Shown here piece after piece: positions 18,437 to 27,426 of a DNA stretch of 64,000 bases. This stretch comes from Gordonia malaquae NBRC 108250 (GTDB taxonomy: Bacteria > Actinomycetota > Actinomycetes > Mycobacteriales > Mycobacteriaceae), in assembly GCF_000344135.1 (NCBI RefSeq), contig NZ_BAOP01000015.1:56391-120390 (forward strand), given 5' to 3'. The notes below the pieces were generated by a model. The model ran no database searches. It was given only the letters and a program-made list of their open reading frames with translations, and had not been told where the DNA came from. Numbering within the stretch: the stretch's first letter is position 1; the number at the start of each line of letters is the position of its first letter. A program made the translations under genes and the position numbers.

Positions 18437-19393
18437 TTGACGACACGGGACGTTATGAACCCCGAGGCGGACGCCTCCGCCGTTGTCGACGCTCCGGTCA
18501 CGCGCGACATCCCGGTCCCCTCTCGTGCCCTCCGTCTTGGACTCCGCGCCGACGACGCCGTGATCGCGAACGTCCGTACCACCGAGATCCCGGTGACCGA
18601 CGACGATGACGTCCCGACGCCCGTCACAGAGTCCGCTCTGGCCAAGGCCCGCGCCGGATCGAAGCCGAACGGTCGCCATCGCCTGCGACCTCCGTCGTCG
18701 GCACTCAAGGCCCGTACCGCGCTCGTGGCGATCGCCGCAGGCGCAGGCGCCGTGGCCATCGTCGGTTCCGGCGTGGACCAGGCGACGCATGCGGCTTCGG
18801 CGCCCGAGCCCGCGGACGCGTCACCGGAACTCGCCCGTTCGGCCGACGATCTCGGCCCCGGCATCACTGAGTCGGATGCGGCGCCGGACTTCAGCGACTT
18901 CTCGGACCAGCTGACGCAGGGCAAGAAGATCGCGGCCGCGAAGGCCGCGGCAGACGACGCCGCTCGTCGCCCGATGTTCGTCAGCCCGATCTCCGACAAG
19001 TACTCACTGACGTCGGCGTTTGCACCTCGCTGGGGCGCGTTCCACGGTGGACTGGACATGGCGGCGCCGCTCGGCACTCCGATCCACGCCGTCACCGATG
19101 GTGTTGTCGTCAACGCCGGCCCGGCGTCCGGCTACGGCAACTGGGTCCAGGTCAAGGGCGCAGACGGAACCATCACCATGTACGGCCACATGTCGTCAAG
19201 CGGCGTGAAGGTGACCAAGGGCGAGAAGGTCACCGCAGGCGACGTGATCGCCCTCGTCGGCAACGAAGGCTTCTCCACCGGACCCCACCTCCACTTCGAG
19301 GTCTGGATCCCCAAAGGCGGCGGCTACTTCAAGATCGACCCCGCGCCCTGGCTTGCGAAGCACGGCATCCGGCTCGTCGCTCTGACTGGATAG
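18437..19393 (+). CDS. Membrane-anchored M23 family metallopeptidase (LytM-like)
   Basis: 318 residues. A cytoplasmic N-tail of about 90 residues rich in acidic and basic residues is followed by one membrane helix (about 91-112), a periplasmic linker, and a C-terminal M23 domain. Zinc ligands are His203 and Asp207 (HGGLD) and His286 (PHLHFEV), with MYGHMS at about 248 as the further histidine motif; all are intact, so it should be an active endopeptidase on peptidoglycan cross-bridges. It corresponds to Mtb Rv0950c between pcrA and sucC. The TTG start at 18437 has GAGGTG eight bases upstream; an ATG at 18455 is the alternative. A possible MtrA site lies upstream. Confidence 0.9.
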   Translation: MTTRDVMNPEADASAVVDAPVTRDIPVPSRALRLGLRADDAVIANVRTTEIPVTDDDDVPTPVTESALAKARAGSKPNGRHRLRPPSSALKARTALVAIAAGAGAVAIVGSGVDQATHAASAPEPADASPELARSADDLGPGITESDAAPDFSDFSDQLTQGKKIAAAKAAADDAARRPMFVSPISDKYSLTSAFAPRWGAFHGGLDMAAPLGTPIHAVTDGVVVNAGPASGYGNWVQVKGADGTITMYGHMSSSGVKVTKGEKVTAGDVIALVGNEGFSTGPHLHFEVWIPKGGGYFKIDPAPWLAKHGIRLVALTG

Positions 19394-19468
19394 CAACCGG
19401 CCGTCGGCCGCACTACCGATCCTTCGCATTGACGGAGCGCTCCCTGCCCCGTGAGCGACCGTTCCCTG

Positions 19469-19497
19469 CTCCTTGAGCGAGCTTGCGAGTCGAAAGG
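19469..19497. repeat. Dispersed repeat, second copy of the 4071-4100 arm
   Basis: 29 bases from CTCCTTGAGCGAGC to GAGTCGAAAGG, identical to the reverse complement of the right arm at 4071-4100. Here it is a single arm without its inverted partner, in the 156-bp gap between the convergent M23 and pcrA genes. Confidence 0.7.
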
Positions 19498-19549
19498 CTG
19501 CGGCGCCGAGCATGAAGCCGTGGCCGCTCTCAAGGGCTGTGAAGTCGAG

Positions 19550-22060
19550 CTAGAGCTTCTCCCCCGGCAGACCGCCCGCGGTCATGAGGGTGACGCGACC
19601 GACGTTGCCGCCGAAGTCGAAGGTGATGCGCTCGGTGATGCCGTTCCCCTCCTTCGCCACGGCCTTCCCCATCCCGAACTTCGGGTGGTTCATGCGGTCG
19701 CCGATCTCGTAGTTGACCTGCTTGTTCCGGCCCTTCGTCGGATCGGAGGAGTACGACGACCGACCACGACCGAACGACTCACCGCCGCCGAAACCGCTCG
19801 ACGAACCGCGTCCTGAGTCGTAGCCGAACCCTCCCGACCGGGAACCGAACTCCCGGGGAGCACGACGCGGCTCGGTGCGTCGCCAGTCGATGAGGTGCTG
19901 CGGGATCTCCTGCAGGAACCTCGACTCAGGGTTCGACACCGGCTGACCCCACGACGCCCGGGACATGGCACGCGTCAAATACAGACGCTGACGGGCACGG
20001 GTGATGCCCACGTATGCGAGACGTCGCTCCTCGCTGAGCTCGTTCGGATCGCCGAGCGCTCGCATGTGCGGGAAGTGCCCGTCCTCCCAGCCCGTGACGA
20101 ACACGACCGGGAACTCGAGGCCTTTTGCGGTGTGCAGCGTCATCATCGTGACAACACCTTCGCCCTCGTCCGGAACCTGGTCGGCGTCGGCCACCAAGGA
20201 CACCTTCTCCAAGAACGCCGCGAGTGAGCCCGGCTCCGGTTCGCCCTCTTCGACAGGACTCGGAGCGTCGAGCGGAACGTCGTCGTCCTCGTCGTCCTCT
20301 GCACGTTGAGCTGCTTCGAGGCTGAAGTCCCGGGCCACGGCTACGAGCTCGTTGACGTTGTCCAGTCGCGCCCCGTCCTGTGGGTCGTTGGACGCCTCGA
20401 GCTCTGCTCGATAGCCACTGCGCTCGACGATGGCGTCGACGAGTTCGCCGATGTCGGAGCCTTCGGTCGTCGCGTCCGCGACCGCCTCGTCCGCTTCCCC
20501 GCCGACTGCGCCGAACGACATCAGGAAGTCGGTGCGCAGGCCCTCGATCAGTTCCACGAACCCGGTGATCTGCTTGACCGCCCGAGTGTTCAGCAGCGCC
20601 ACTCGCCCCTCGGTCGCGTCGATCAGCGCTTGATAGAAGCTCACACCGAGGTTCTCCGCGTGCACCGCCACGCACGCTTCCGCACGATCGCCGATTCCTC
20701 GGCGCGGGGTGTTGAGGATGCGGCGCAGACTCACTTGATCGTCGGGGTTGGCCACCACACGCAGGTAGGCGACGATGTCGCGGACTTCCTTGCGTTCGTA
20801 GAATTTCGTCCCTCCGACGACCTTGTACGGCATGCCGTGACGGACGAATACTTCCTCCAGCGCGCGCGAGCCGGTGTTGGTGCGGTAGAAGACGGCGATG
20901 TCGGAGTAGGTGTGGCTGGCCGAGCCGCCGATCGAGTAGTCGACGAGTTGCTCGATCTCTTTGGCGATGAACGCCGCCTCGTCACGGTCGGAGTCGGCGA
21001 CGTAACCGACGATGAGTTCACCGTCTCCCGAGTCGGTCCACAGTCGCTTCTCACGACGACCTGTGTTCCGGGAGATGACCGCGTTGGCGGCCGACAGGAT
21101 GGTTTGCGTGGAGCGGTAATTCTGTTCGAGAAGGATGGTCTCGGCGTTCGGGTAGTCGCGCTCGAACTCCTCGATGTTGCGGATCGTGGCGCCGCGGAAC
21201 GCGTAGATCGACTGGTCCGCATCGCCCACCACACACAGTTCGGACGGTTCGACGCCGCCGGTCGCCGCCTCCGCGTCACCGACGAGTTCCCGGACGAGAA
21301 CGTACTGCGCGTGGTTCGTGTCCTGGTACTCGTCGATCATGATGTGACGGAAACGCCTGCGGTAGTACTCGGCGACGTCGGGGTGGCGCTGCAGGAGCGA
21401 CACCGTCTCGCCGATCAGGTCGTCGAAGTCGAAAGCGTTCGCCGTGGACAGCCTGGCCTGGTACTCGGCGTAGATCTGGGCGACGGTCTGCTCGGTCGGG
21501 TCGCCGTCGTCGCCGACGGCACGCGCAGCCGCCTCCTCCGGGTCGACGAGTTCGTTCTTGTGATTCGAGATGAGCGTTCCGACTCCGCGGGGACTGAACT
21601 TCTTGGGGTCGAGGTTGAGGTCGCGGATCACCATGCCGAGCAGACGACGCGAGTCGTCTGCGTCGTAGATGGAGAAGTTTGAGTTCCGGTTGCCGAGCAG
21701 CGCCGACTGCGCGCGCAGGATCCGGACGCACGTCGAGTGGAACGTCGACACCCACATGTACGCGGCGCGGGGACCGACGAGGTCGATGACTCGCTCGCGC
21801 ATCTCGGCGGCGGCCTTGTTGGTGAAGGTGATCGCGAGGATCTGCCCCGGTGTCACATCGCGTTCGGCCAGCAGAAATGCGATACGACGAGTCAGGACTG
21901 CGGTCTTGCCCGACCCGGCTCCGGCCACGATCAGCAGCGGCACACCCTGATGAACGACAGCGGCCCGCTGTTGCGGGTTGAGCCCGTCGAGCAGTTCCCG
22001 ACCGCGGTCGGTGAGGTCCGCGTCGGAGTGGCTGGAGGCAGAAGTGACAGAGGTGTTCAT
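19550..22060 (-). CDS. pcrA: ATP-dependent DNA helicase, UvrD/PcrA family
   Basis: 836 residues, a 3'-5' superfamily 1 helicase for nucleotide-excision and mismatch-type repair and removal of nucleoprotein blocks. Motifs in order: Q-motif LNPQQRAAV, Walker A GAGSGKT at 47-53, ITFTNKAAAEM, DEYQDTNHAQ (motif II), VVGDADQSIYAFRGA (III), LEQNYRST (IV), MTLHTAKGLEFPVVF (V) and YVGITRARQRL (VI). A Gly/Ser/Arg-rich linker precedes a C-terminal Tudor-like domain (YEIGDRMNHPKFGMG), which in UvrD1/PcrA contacts RNA polymerase or Ku. It is the orthologue of Mtb Rv0949 by position and architecture. Confidence 0.96.
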   Translation of the reverse strand: MNTSVTSASSHSDADLTDRGRELLDGLNPQQRAAVVHQGVPLLIVAGAGSGKTAVLTRRIAFLLAERDVTPGQILAITFTNKAAAEMRERVIDLVGPRAAYMWVSTFHSTCVRILRAQSALLGNRNSNFSIYDADDSRRLLGMVIRDLNLDPKKFSPRGVGTLISNHKNELVDPEEAAARAVGDDGDPTEQTVAQIYAEYQARLSTANAFDFDDLIGETVSLLQRHPDVAEYYRRRFRHIMIDEYQDTNHAQYVLVRELVGDAEAATGGVEPSELCVVGDADQSIYAFRGATIRNIEEFERDYPNAETILLEQNYRSTQTILSAANAVISRNTGRREKRLWTDSGDGELIVGYVADSDRDEAAFIAKEIEQLVDYSIGGSASHTYSDIAVFYRTNTGSRALEEVFVRHGMPYKVVGGTKFYERKEVRDIVAYLRVVANPDDQVSLRRILNTPRRGIGDRAEACVAVHAENLGVSFYQALIDATEGRVALLNTRAVKQITGFVELIEGLRTDFLMSFGAVGGEADEAVADATTEGSDIGELVDAIVERSGYRAELEASNDPQDGARLDNVNELVAVARDFSLEAAQRAEDDEDDDVPLDAPSPVEEGEPEPGSLAAFLEKVSLVADADQVPDEGEGVVTMMTLHTAKGLEFPVVFVTGWEDGHFPHMRALGDPNELSEERRLAYVGITRARQRLYLTRAMSRASWGQPVSNPESRFLQEIPQHLIDWRRTEPRRAPREFGSRSGGFGYDSGRGSSSGFGGGESFGRGRSSYSSDPTKGRNKQVNYEIGDRMNHPKFGMGKAVAKEGNGITERITFDFGGNVGRVTLMTAGGLPGEKL

Positions 22061-22105
22061 CGCCTTGCCAGGCTACCTTCGACCTACGACAGTTCTGCCG
22101 ACCCC

Positions 22106-23905
22106 TCAGGGCGCGAGGTCGGCGATCACCGGCAGTCCAACACGTCCTTCGCCGGTGTGCAGTCGCAGGCCGGGGGTCACCGGACGGATCCGCAGCCTGT
22201 CTCCCTGGCCGCTCACCTGTAGGTAGACCGCGTGCAGACCCGGCTCGACAGTGATGCGAAGCGGTTGTCCCCCTTCGAGGCCGACTTCCACGTCGCCCCC
22301 GATGTTGGCGCAGTAGCTGAGCTGGATCGTCCACTGGATGTTGAACAGCGGCCCGTCGAGGCGGAGTCGCTGCGGGCCCGCGATGCCGGGGTTCCGGCAC
22401 GTGCCGCGGCTGGGCGCGATGGTGCGGGACCTCGTGACCGCCCCCGGGACCGCCCGCCCGTCCGGGGCCAGAACCACGAGCCTGTCGGTGTATCCGCCGA
22501 AGTCGGGACGGTCGTGCAGGCGCCCGAAGATTCGGCTGATCTGATTGTTCGGGTAAGTGACCGGGTGGAGCACCTCGATCGGCACGGCCTGGTCGAACAT
22601 CACGCGCCCGGCGTTGTCCTTCATCGCCTGGCGGGCGTTGGTCAGGTAGTCCCCCGTGGGTCCCTCGCTCCACGACTGCGAGAACGAAGACGTGCCGACC
22701 ATCGCCGACAGGACCAGCAGTCCACACCCGGCGGCTCCGGCGATCGAGAGTCTGCGGTCCGGCTCAGCCTTCGCGGCGTGTGACCCACCGGGAACGGGCG
22801 CGGCGGCGATCAACGCGAAGGCGAGCGCGAACACCAGGGCGGTGTCGGGCAGATACCGCAGAGTCTGGGCGAGTTCGAGTGCGGTGTTCTCGCTCGATCG
22901 CAGCCACATGACGGGGATCTGCACGCCGACCGCGTAGACGGCTGCGAAGACCCAGACGATCGCCGCACCGCGACGGGCGCGAACCGTCGTCACGACGAGA
23001 GCCGCGATCACCAACCAGCCGACGACGATCATCCAGACCGGCGCCAACCCCATCGGCGGGGCAGGCGGCCACAGTTCCCACACCCACGGCCCGCCTGCGA
23101 ACGACGGCACGATCGCATTGTTCACGCTGCGCCAGACCAGTTCGGCCATCTGCGACGCCGAACGTTCACCGTCGTCCGTGGTGGACGTCGTGAAGAACAG
23201 CACCGCCCATGCGACGAACACGACGCCCATCGCCGCCCAGAGCTCCTTCGCCCTGCTGAACACCGCGGTGAGCAGCGAGCCGACACGACGGTCGTGGCGG
23301 ACCGCGAGCAAAGCCACCACCAGGGCGACGGGCAGTATCACCAACGACTTCTCGAAGAAGAGCAGGCCGACGACAAACGCGGCGACCGCACCGACGACCA
23401 GTCGGGTCCGGCGCGGCCCGGTCGGCTCGTCGCGAACCAGCACCACCGTGCTGCCGACAACCCATGCGAGTGCCGCCTGGAACGGCAGCGTGTTGAGACC
23501 TGCGGCCCACCACACGAACGAGGTCACCGTCATCGGCACGAACAAGTAGAAGGCCAACGCCGCGAGCGCTCCCCCTCTCGCATTCGGCGCGATGATCCGA
23601 ATGGCACGCCACACTGCAAGTGAGGCGAGTACCTGCCCTACGACCAGCGTCGCGGCGGGCAGCCACCATTGGAGCGGCGCGATGTATGTTGAGACCACGA
23701 CCACCAGATACGCGCCCGGCATCAGATGCCCGTCATGGCTCTGACCGAAGAAGGACCAGCCGAGACCGTCGTGGCTGGACGCCTGCGCGATGAGGAGCAG
23801 GTCGTCTCCGTAGAAGTCACCCCGGATGACGAGCCACGCCCGCACGATCGTCTGCGCAACGATGAGAGCCGCGGCGAGTGCGGTGATCTTCCTGGCATCC
23901 AGCAT
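22106..23905 (-). CDS. Polytopic membrane protein with C-terminal soluble domain, possible GT-C glycosyltransferase
   Basis: 599 residues from ATG 23905. The first helix at 7-27 is followed by RGDFYGDDLLLI with paired aspartates 34-35 in the first outside loop, the place where GT-C glycosyltransferases carry their catalytic acidic residues. About ten further hydrophobic segments follow to residue ~430. The last ~165 residues form a soluble, presumably exported beta-rich domain containing CRNPGIAGPQRL and a cysteine pair. Role inferred: transfer of a polyprenyl-linked sugar during envelope assembly. The reading frame runs upstream to 24139 into the divergent chorismate mutase gene, so a later start is required. 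It is not a close match to any enzyme I know by name. Confidence 0.6.
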   Translation of the reverse strand: MLDARKITALAAALIVAQTIVRAWLVIRGDFYGDDLLLIAQASSHDGLGWSFFGQSHDGHLMPGAYLVVVVSTYIAPLQWWLPAATLVVGQVLASLAVWRAIRIIAPNARGGALAALAFYLFVPMTVTSFVWWAAGLNTLPFQAALAWVVGSTVVLVRDEPTGPRRTRLVVGAVAAFVVGLLFFEKSLVILPVALVVALLAVRHDRRVGSLLTAVFSRAKELWAAMGVVFVAWAVLFFTTSTTDDGERSASQMAELVWRSVNNAIVPSFAGGPWVWELWPPAPPMGLAPVWMIVVGWLVIAALVVTTVRARRGAAIVWVFAAVYAVGVQIPVMWLRSSENTALELAQTLRYLPDTALVFALAFALIAAAPVPGGSHAAKAEPDRRLSIAGAAGCGLLVLSAMVGTSSFSQSWSEGPTGDYLTNARQAMKDNAGRVMFDQAVPIEVLHPVTYPNNQISRIFGRLHDRPDFGGYTDRLVVLAPDGRAVPGAVTRSRTIAPSRGTCRNPGIAGPQRLRLDGPLFNIQWTIQLSYCANIGGDVEVGLEGGQPLRITVEPGLHAVYLQVSGQGDRLRIRPVTPGLRLHTGEGRVGLPVIADLAP

Positions 23906-24005
23906 TCCTGCATTGTCGCGCACCGCGTCCGGCCGGTACACCGCGCCACGCGTTTCCGGCAGGCACGAGCCCTCGGCGTCGAGGTTCATGGCAAGATCGT
24001 GAACC

Positions 24006-24317
24006 GTGAGCGAGTCAAGCGAATCCGACAAGGACCTGGGAGTCGACGGTCTGAGCACCGATGTCGCCGATCTGCCCGACGACATCGACACCCTGCGTCT
24101 GGAGATCGACCGGATGGACGCGATCATCCTCGCCGCCATCCAGCGTCGGAGTGCGGTGTCGAAGAAGATCGGCGCTCACCGTATGGCGACCGGCGGTCCG
24201 CGCCTGGTCCACAGCCGCGAAGTGAAGGTCCTCGACCGCTTCTCCGCACTCGGGTCCGAAGGTCACACCTTGGCGATGCTCCTGTTGCGTCTCGGTCGCG
24301 GCCCCCTCGGCCGCTGA
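24006..24317 (+). CDS. Chorismate mutase, AroQ-delta type
   Basis: 103 residues, cytosolic, converting chorismate to prephenate for Phe/Tyr synthesis. After a 25-residue acidic leader come IDTLRLEIDRMDAIILAAIQ, RRSAVSKKIGAHRMATGG, RLVHSREVKVLDRFSALG and the C-terminal LLRLGRGPLG. These match Mtb Rv0948c nearly throughout. That enzyme is weakly active alone and is activated by binding DAHP synthase through its C-terminal tail, which is conserved here. The GTG start at 24006 overlaps no other gene. It lies between the minus-strand pgi and the membrane-protein gene, ending 11 bp before the convergent pgi stop. Confidence 0.92.
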   Translation: MSESSESDKDLGVDGLSTDVADLPDDIDTLRLEIDRMDAIILAAIQRRSAVSKKIGAHRMATGGPRLVHSREVKVLDRFSALGSEGHTLAMLLLRLGRGPLGR

Positions 24318-24328
24318 CCTTCGCCCGG

Positions 24329-26017
24329 TCAGCCCTTGCGCCCTCGGTGTGAGCGGTACCAGCGGACGAGGGCGTCGGTCGACGAGTCCGGCTGCGGCGC
24401 GGGCGAATCCGCCTGGGAGACCACGCCGAGCAGCGCGCTCGCCTTGTCCTTGCCCAGTTCCACACCCCACTGGTCGAAGGGGTTGATGCCCCAGATCATC
24501 GCCTTCACGAAGGTCTCGTGCTCGTAGAGCGCGATCAGCTGCCCCAGGACCGACGGAGTGATCTGCGGGGCGAGGATCGTCGTCGACGGACGGTTGCCCG
24601 GCATCACCTTGTGCGGGACCAGCGCGGGCGGGACGCCTTCGGCGGCGATGTCCTCCGCCGTCTTTCCGAACGCGAGGACTTCCGTCTGGGCGAAGAAATT
24701 GCTCATCAGGACGTCGTGCATCGAGCCGCCGTCGACGGTCTCGCGGTCGTCGGTGGGGATCGCGAAACCGATGAAGTCGGCCGGGATCAGCCATGTTCCC
24801 TGATGAAGCAGCTGGTAGAACGCATGCTGGCCGTTCGTCCCCGGCTCTCCCCAGTAGATGGTGCCGGTCGGTGAGGTGACCTGCCGCCCGGTTGTCGTCA
24901 CCGACTTGCCGTTCGACTCCATCGTCAACTGCTGCAGGTACGCCGGGAATCGGGCGAGGTCGTCCGCGTACGGCATCACGGCCTTCGTCTGCGCGCCCCA
25001 GAAGTTGGAGTACCAGAGGCCGATGAGGCCGAGCAGTGCAGGCGCGTTGCGTTCGAGAGGCGCGGTGCGGAAGTGCTCGTCGACGAGATGGAAGCCGTCG
25101 AGGAACTCGTCGAATCGGCGGCGACCGATCGCGATCATCAACGACAGGCCGATCGCCGCGTCGAGCGAGTACCGTCCGCCCACCCAACTCCAGAAGCCGA
25201 ACATGTTGGCGGTGTCGATGCCGAATTTCTCGACTTCGTCGGCGTTGGTGCTGACGGCGACGAAGTGCTTCGCGACGGCGGAGGCGTCGCCGTCGAACGC
25301 GCCGACGAGCCAGCGTCGAGCACTGACGGCGTTGGTGATGGTCTCGAGTGTCGTGAACGTCTTCGAGGCGACGATGAACAGGGTGGTCGCGGGATCGCAG
25401 TGATCGAGGACGGACACCAGGTTCGACGGGTCGATGTTGGAGACGAAGTGGCACGAGATCCGCTCGTGGCGGTCATGTCGCAGCGCCTGGTAGGCCATGG
25501 CCGGTCCGAGGTCGCTGCCGCCGATGCCGATGTTCACGACGTCGGTGATCGGTCGCCCGGTGTGGCCGACCCACGAGCCGTCGCGAACGCGTTCGCTGAA
25601 GTCGCCCATCGCGTCGAGCACTTCGTGGACATCGGCGACCACGTCCTGACCGTCGACGACAAGATCGGCGTCGCGCGGGAGCCGAAGTGCGGTGTGGAGC
25701 GCAGCACGGTCTTCCGTGGTGTTGATGTGCGCTCCCGCGTACATCGCGTCTCGCTTCTCCTCGAGCCCCGCTTCGCGGGCGAGGCTGGCGAGCAGCTCGA
25801 TCGTCTCGGCGGTGATCAGGTGCTTCGAGTAGTCGATGTGCAGGTCGGCGACGTCGACGACGAGCGACGAACCGCGCTCGGGATCCATCGCGAACAGTTC
25901 TCGAAGATGCAGTGAGTAGACGTGCTGCTGATGCGCGGCGAGCGCATGCCACGACACGGTGGCAGTGATGTCGAAGTCATCACCATTGTCTGGATGTCCA
26001 TTGAGGCGGCCCAACAT
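24329..26017 (-). CDS. pgi: Glucose-6-phosphate isomerase
   Basis: 562 residues, interconverting glucose-6-phosphate and fructose-6-phosphate. Family motifs are [57 protein letters not shown] (catalytic His) and [15 protein letters not shown] (catalytic Lys). The length and the IDYSKH segment agree with the mycobacterial enzyme. Start: ATG 26017 leaves a 16-residue leader before DITATVSW, slightly longer than in Mtb, but there is no later start codon ahead of the conserved region. It is flanked upstream by the first copy of a 38-bp direct repeat. Confidence 0.96.
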   Translation of the reverse strand: MLGRLNGHPDNGDDFDITATVSWHALAAHQQHVYSLHLRELFAMDPERGSSLVVDVADLHIDYSKHLITAETIELLASLAREAGLEEKRDAMYAGAHINTTEDRAALHTALRLPRDADLVVDGQDVVADVHEVLDAMGDFSERVRDGSWVGHTGRPITDVVNIGIGGSDLGPAMAYQALRHDRHERISCHFVSNIDPSNLVSVLDHCDPATTLFIVASKTFTTLETITNAVSARRWLVGAFDGDASAVAKHFVAVSTNADEVEKFGIDTANMFGFWSWVGGRYSLDAAIGLSLMIAIGRRRFDEFLDGFHLVDEHFRTAPLERNAPALLGLIGLWYSNFWGAQTKAVMPYADDLARFPAYLQQLTMESNGKSVTTTGRQVTSPTGTIYWGEPGTNGQHAFYQLLHQGTWLIPADFIGFAIPTDDRETVDGGSMHDVLMSNFFAQTEVLAFGKTAEDIAAEGVPPALVPHKVMPGNRPSTTILAPQITPSVLGQLIALYEHETFVKAMIWGINPFDQWGVELGKDKASALLGVVSQADSPAPQPDSSTDALVRWYRSHRGRKG

Positions 26018-26048
26018 TTATCCACCATATGCGGTCGCGCTGTGACGC

Positions 26049-26086
26049 GCCTGACCGCATCAGACCATTCGACGCGTGATCACATC
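26049..26086. repeat. 38-bp direct repeat, copy 1
   Basis: From GCCTGACCGCATCAG to GCGTGATCACATC, identical at all 38 bases to 26552-26589. On the minus strand it repeats the last eight codons, the stop and 11 downstream bases of the SDR gene, although no SDR gene is present here. It bounds a 465-bp unique segment holding one small membrane-protein gene. Confidence 0.9.
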
Positions 26087-26110
26087 AGACGCCCGCCGAA
26101 GCGACCCTCG

Positions 26111-26551
26111 ATGGGAGTATGGAAGCCTTTGCGGAACGAATACGACGATTGGTGGCCGGTGACCGAACGAGAGTGGCTGATTCCAGCAGCGGCCGTGATC
26201 TGCCCGGTGCTCGGTTTCGGCAGCGCCTTCGCGAGTCTTGCGATCCGCAGCAGGCTGATCGCGTCGTGCGAGCCCTTCGCCGGCGCCGACACCGGCCCGG
26301 GAGAGGGTTGGTACGTCCTGTTGGTCCTCGGCCCGCTGATCACGGCAGCGGCCTTCGCCGCAGTCAGCATCACTTTCGGCGCAACGGCCAACGCCTGGGG
26401 TCGTCGACGTCCCTGGATACCGCTGGCCGCAAGCGCCCTGATCGCGATCATCACGATCTATCTCGCGGTGCTCGCCCTGGACGTCCCGGGCCATACACCG
26501 GACTGCCCCACCGGACGGCCCGCGTGGTGGCCCGGATGGCTGCCCCTGTAG
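26111..26551 (+). CDS. Small integral membrane protein of unknown function
   Basis: 146 residues from the ATG at 26111. The short N-terminus (MGVWKPLRNEYDDWWPVTERE) contains acidic and Trp residues. Three hydrophobic segments follow at about 23-44, 70-95 and 108-128, with a cysteine-containing loop (SCEPFAGADTG) after the first and a Trp/Pro-rich C-terminus (WWPGWLPL). It is the only gene between two copies of a 38-bp direct repeat and its stop touches the second copy. It lies opposite in strand to the neighbouring pgi and SDR genes. I recognise no family. Confidence 0.6.
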   Translation: MGVWKPLRNEYDDWWPVTEREWLIPAAAVICPVLGFGSAFASLAIRSRLIASCEPFAGADTGPGEGWYVLLVLGPLITAAAFAAVSITFGATANAWGRRRPWIPLAASALIAIITIYLAVLALDVPGHTPDCPTGRPAWWPGWLPL

Positions 26552-26589
26552 GCCTGACCGCATCAGACCATTCGACGCGTGATCACATC
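26552..26589. repeat. 38-bp direct repeat, copy 2, spanning the 3' end of the SDR gene
   Basis: Identical to 26049-26086. It encodes the C-terminus DVITRRMV and stop of the SDR gene on the minus strand, plus 11 bases beyond. Copy-to-copy distance is 503 bp. Confidence 0.9.
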
Positions 26590-27306
26590 CGGGAGGTATC
26601 GCAGCGCCCATGAGATCGGCGTCCACGGCAGGCCGGGGACGGCGGCGCGGGCGCGCTCGGCTTCGATCGCCTTGACCATCGATGCGACGCCGGTGTCCAG
26701 GTCAGTCATCATCGACGTCTTCACACCGCGGTTGATATCGGTGGAGATATAGCCGGGCAGCAGGACGGTGACGGTGATCGGCGTGCCGGCGAGTTCGGCT
26801 TGCAGTCCCTGCCCGAGTGTCGCGAGCCCGGCCTTGGACGCCGAGTACGCGGCCTGCGCCTTGGGGAGTCCACGGACCGCGCTCATCGAACTGACGAGGA
26901 CGAGGTGCCCGTGGTTCTGTTCGCGGAAGATCTCGAGCGCGGCCTCGATCTGCGCGAGTGCACCGATCAGGTTGGTCTGGACGGTCTCGATGTTGGCCGC
27001 GGCCTTGCCGGTGCCGATCGGGGCGCCTTTGCCGAGGCCCGCGTTGACGATCACGCGGTCGACGCCGCCGAGGTCTGCCGACAGGGCTCGGAACGTGGTG
27101 CGAACGGCGTCGGTGTCGGTCACGTCGAGACGAGCCACCGCGACCTTCGGCGAAGTCGTCAGTTCGGCGGCGAGCGCATCGAGGCGGTCGAGACGTCGTG
27201 CCGCCAGTCCGAGGCTGCGTCCCCGCGAGGCGAATTCACGGGCCATTCCTTCGCCGAGTCCGGAGCTGGCGCCGGTGATGATGATCTTGTCGCGAGTCTG
27301 AGTCAC
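26563..27306 (-). CDS. Short-chain dehydrogenase/reductase (Rv0945-like)
   Basis: 247 residues of the classical SDR fold. It has the nucleotide-binding TGASSGLGEGMA at about 12-23, an Arg-rich segment after strand 2 (AARRLDRLD) suggesting NADP(H), NAG in VIVNAGLGKG, Ser in LVSSMSAVRG, and the catalytic pair in YSASKAG. It oxidises or reduces an unknown alcohol/ketone. It neighbours pgi as Rv0945 neighbours Rv0946c. The last eight codons lie inside copy 2 of the 38-bp direct repeat, meaning the 3' end of this gene has been duplicated downstream. Confidence 0.88.
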   Translation of the reverse strand: MTQTRDKIIITGASSGLGEGMAREFASRGRSLGLAARRLDRLDALAAELTTSPKVAVARLDVTDTDAVRTTFRALSADLGGVDRVIVNAGLGKGAPIGTGKAAANIETVQTNLIGALAQIEAALEIFREQNHGHLVLVSSMSAVRGLPKAQAAYSASKAGLATLGQGLQAELAGTPITVTVLLPGYISTDINRGVKTSMMTDLDTGVASMVKAIEAERARAAVPGLPWTPISWALRYLPDVITRRMV

Positions 27307-27366
27307 GACAGCGAATCTACCTGCGGCGATCGTGACTGGATCGTGACGCGCACTACACCCCGCACC

Positions 27367-27399
27367 GTGATATCACTTTAGTCACTTCAATCACTTTTG
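27367..27399 (+). promoter_or_regulatory. Palindrome and three phased TCACTT repeats upstream of the DUF4185 pair
   Basis: The perfect 10-bp palindrome GTGATATCAC (27367-27376) runs into TCACTT at 27373, 27382 and 27391, spaced exactly 9 bp. They end about 30 bp before the ATG at 27427, which has GGAGGACAGGT in front. The AT-richness compared with the surroundings suggests a promoter or operator. Confidence 0.4.
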
Positions 27400-27426
27400 C
27401 CCCATTAGTTTCATCGGAGGACAGGT

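Noticed and set aside
24015..25454. Second long frame opposite and within pgi and chorismate mutase
   Set aside because: A shadow of pgi; no domain and biased residue content.
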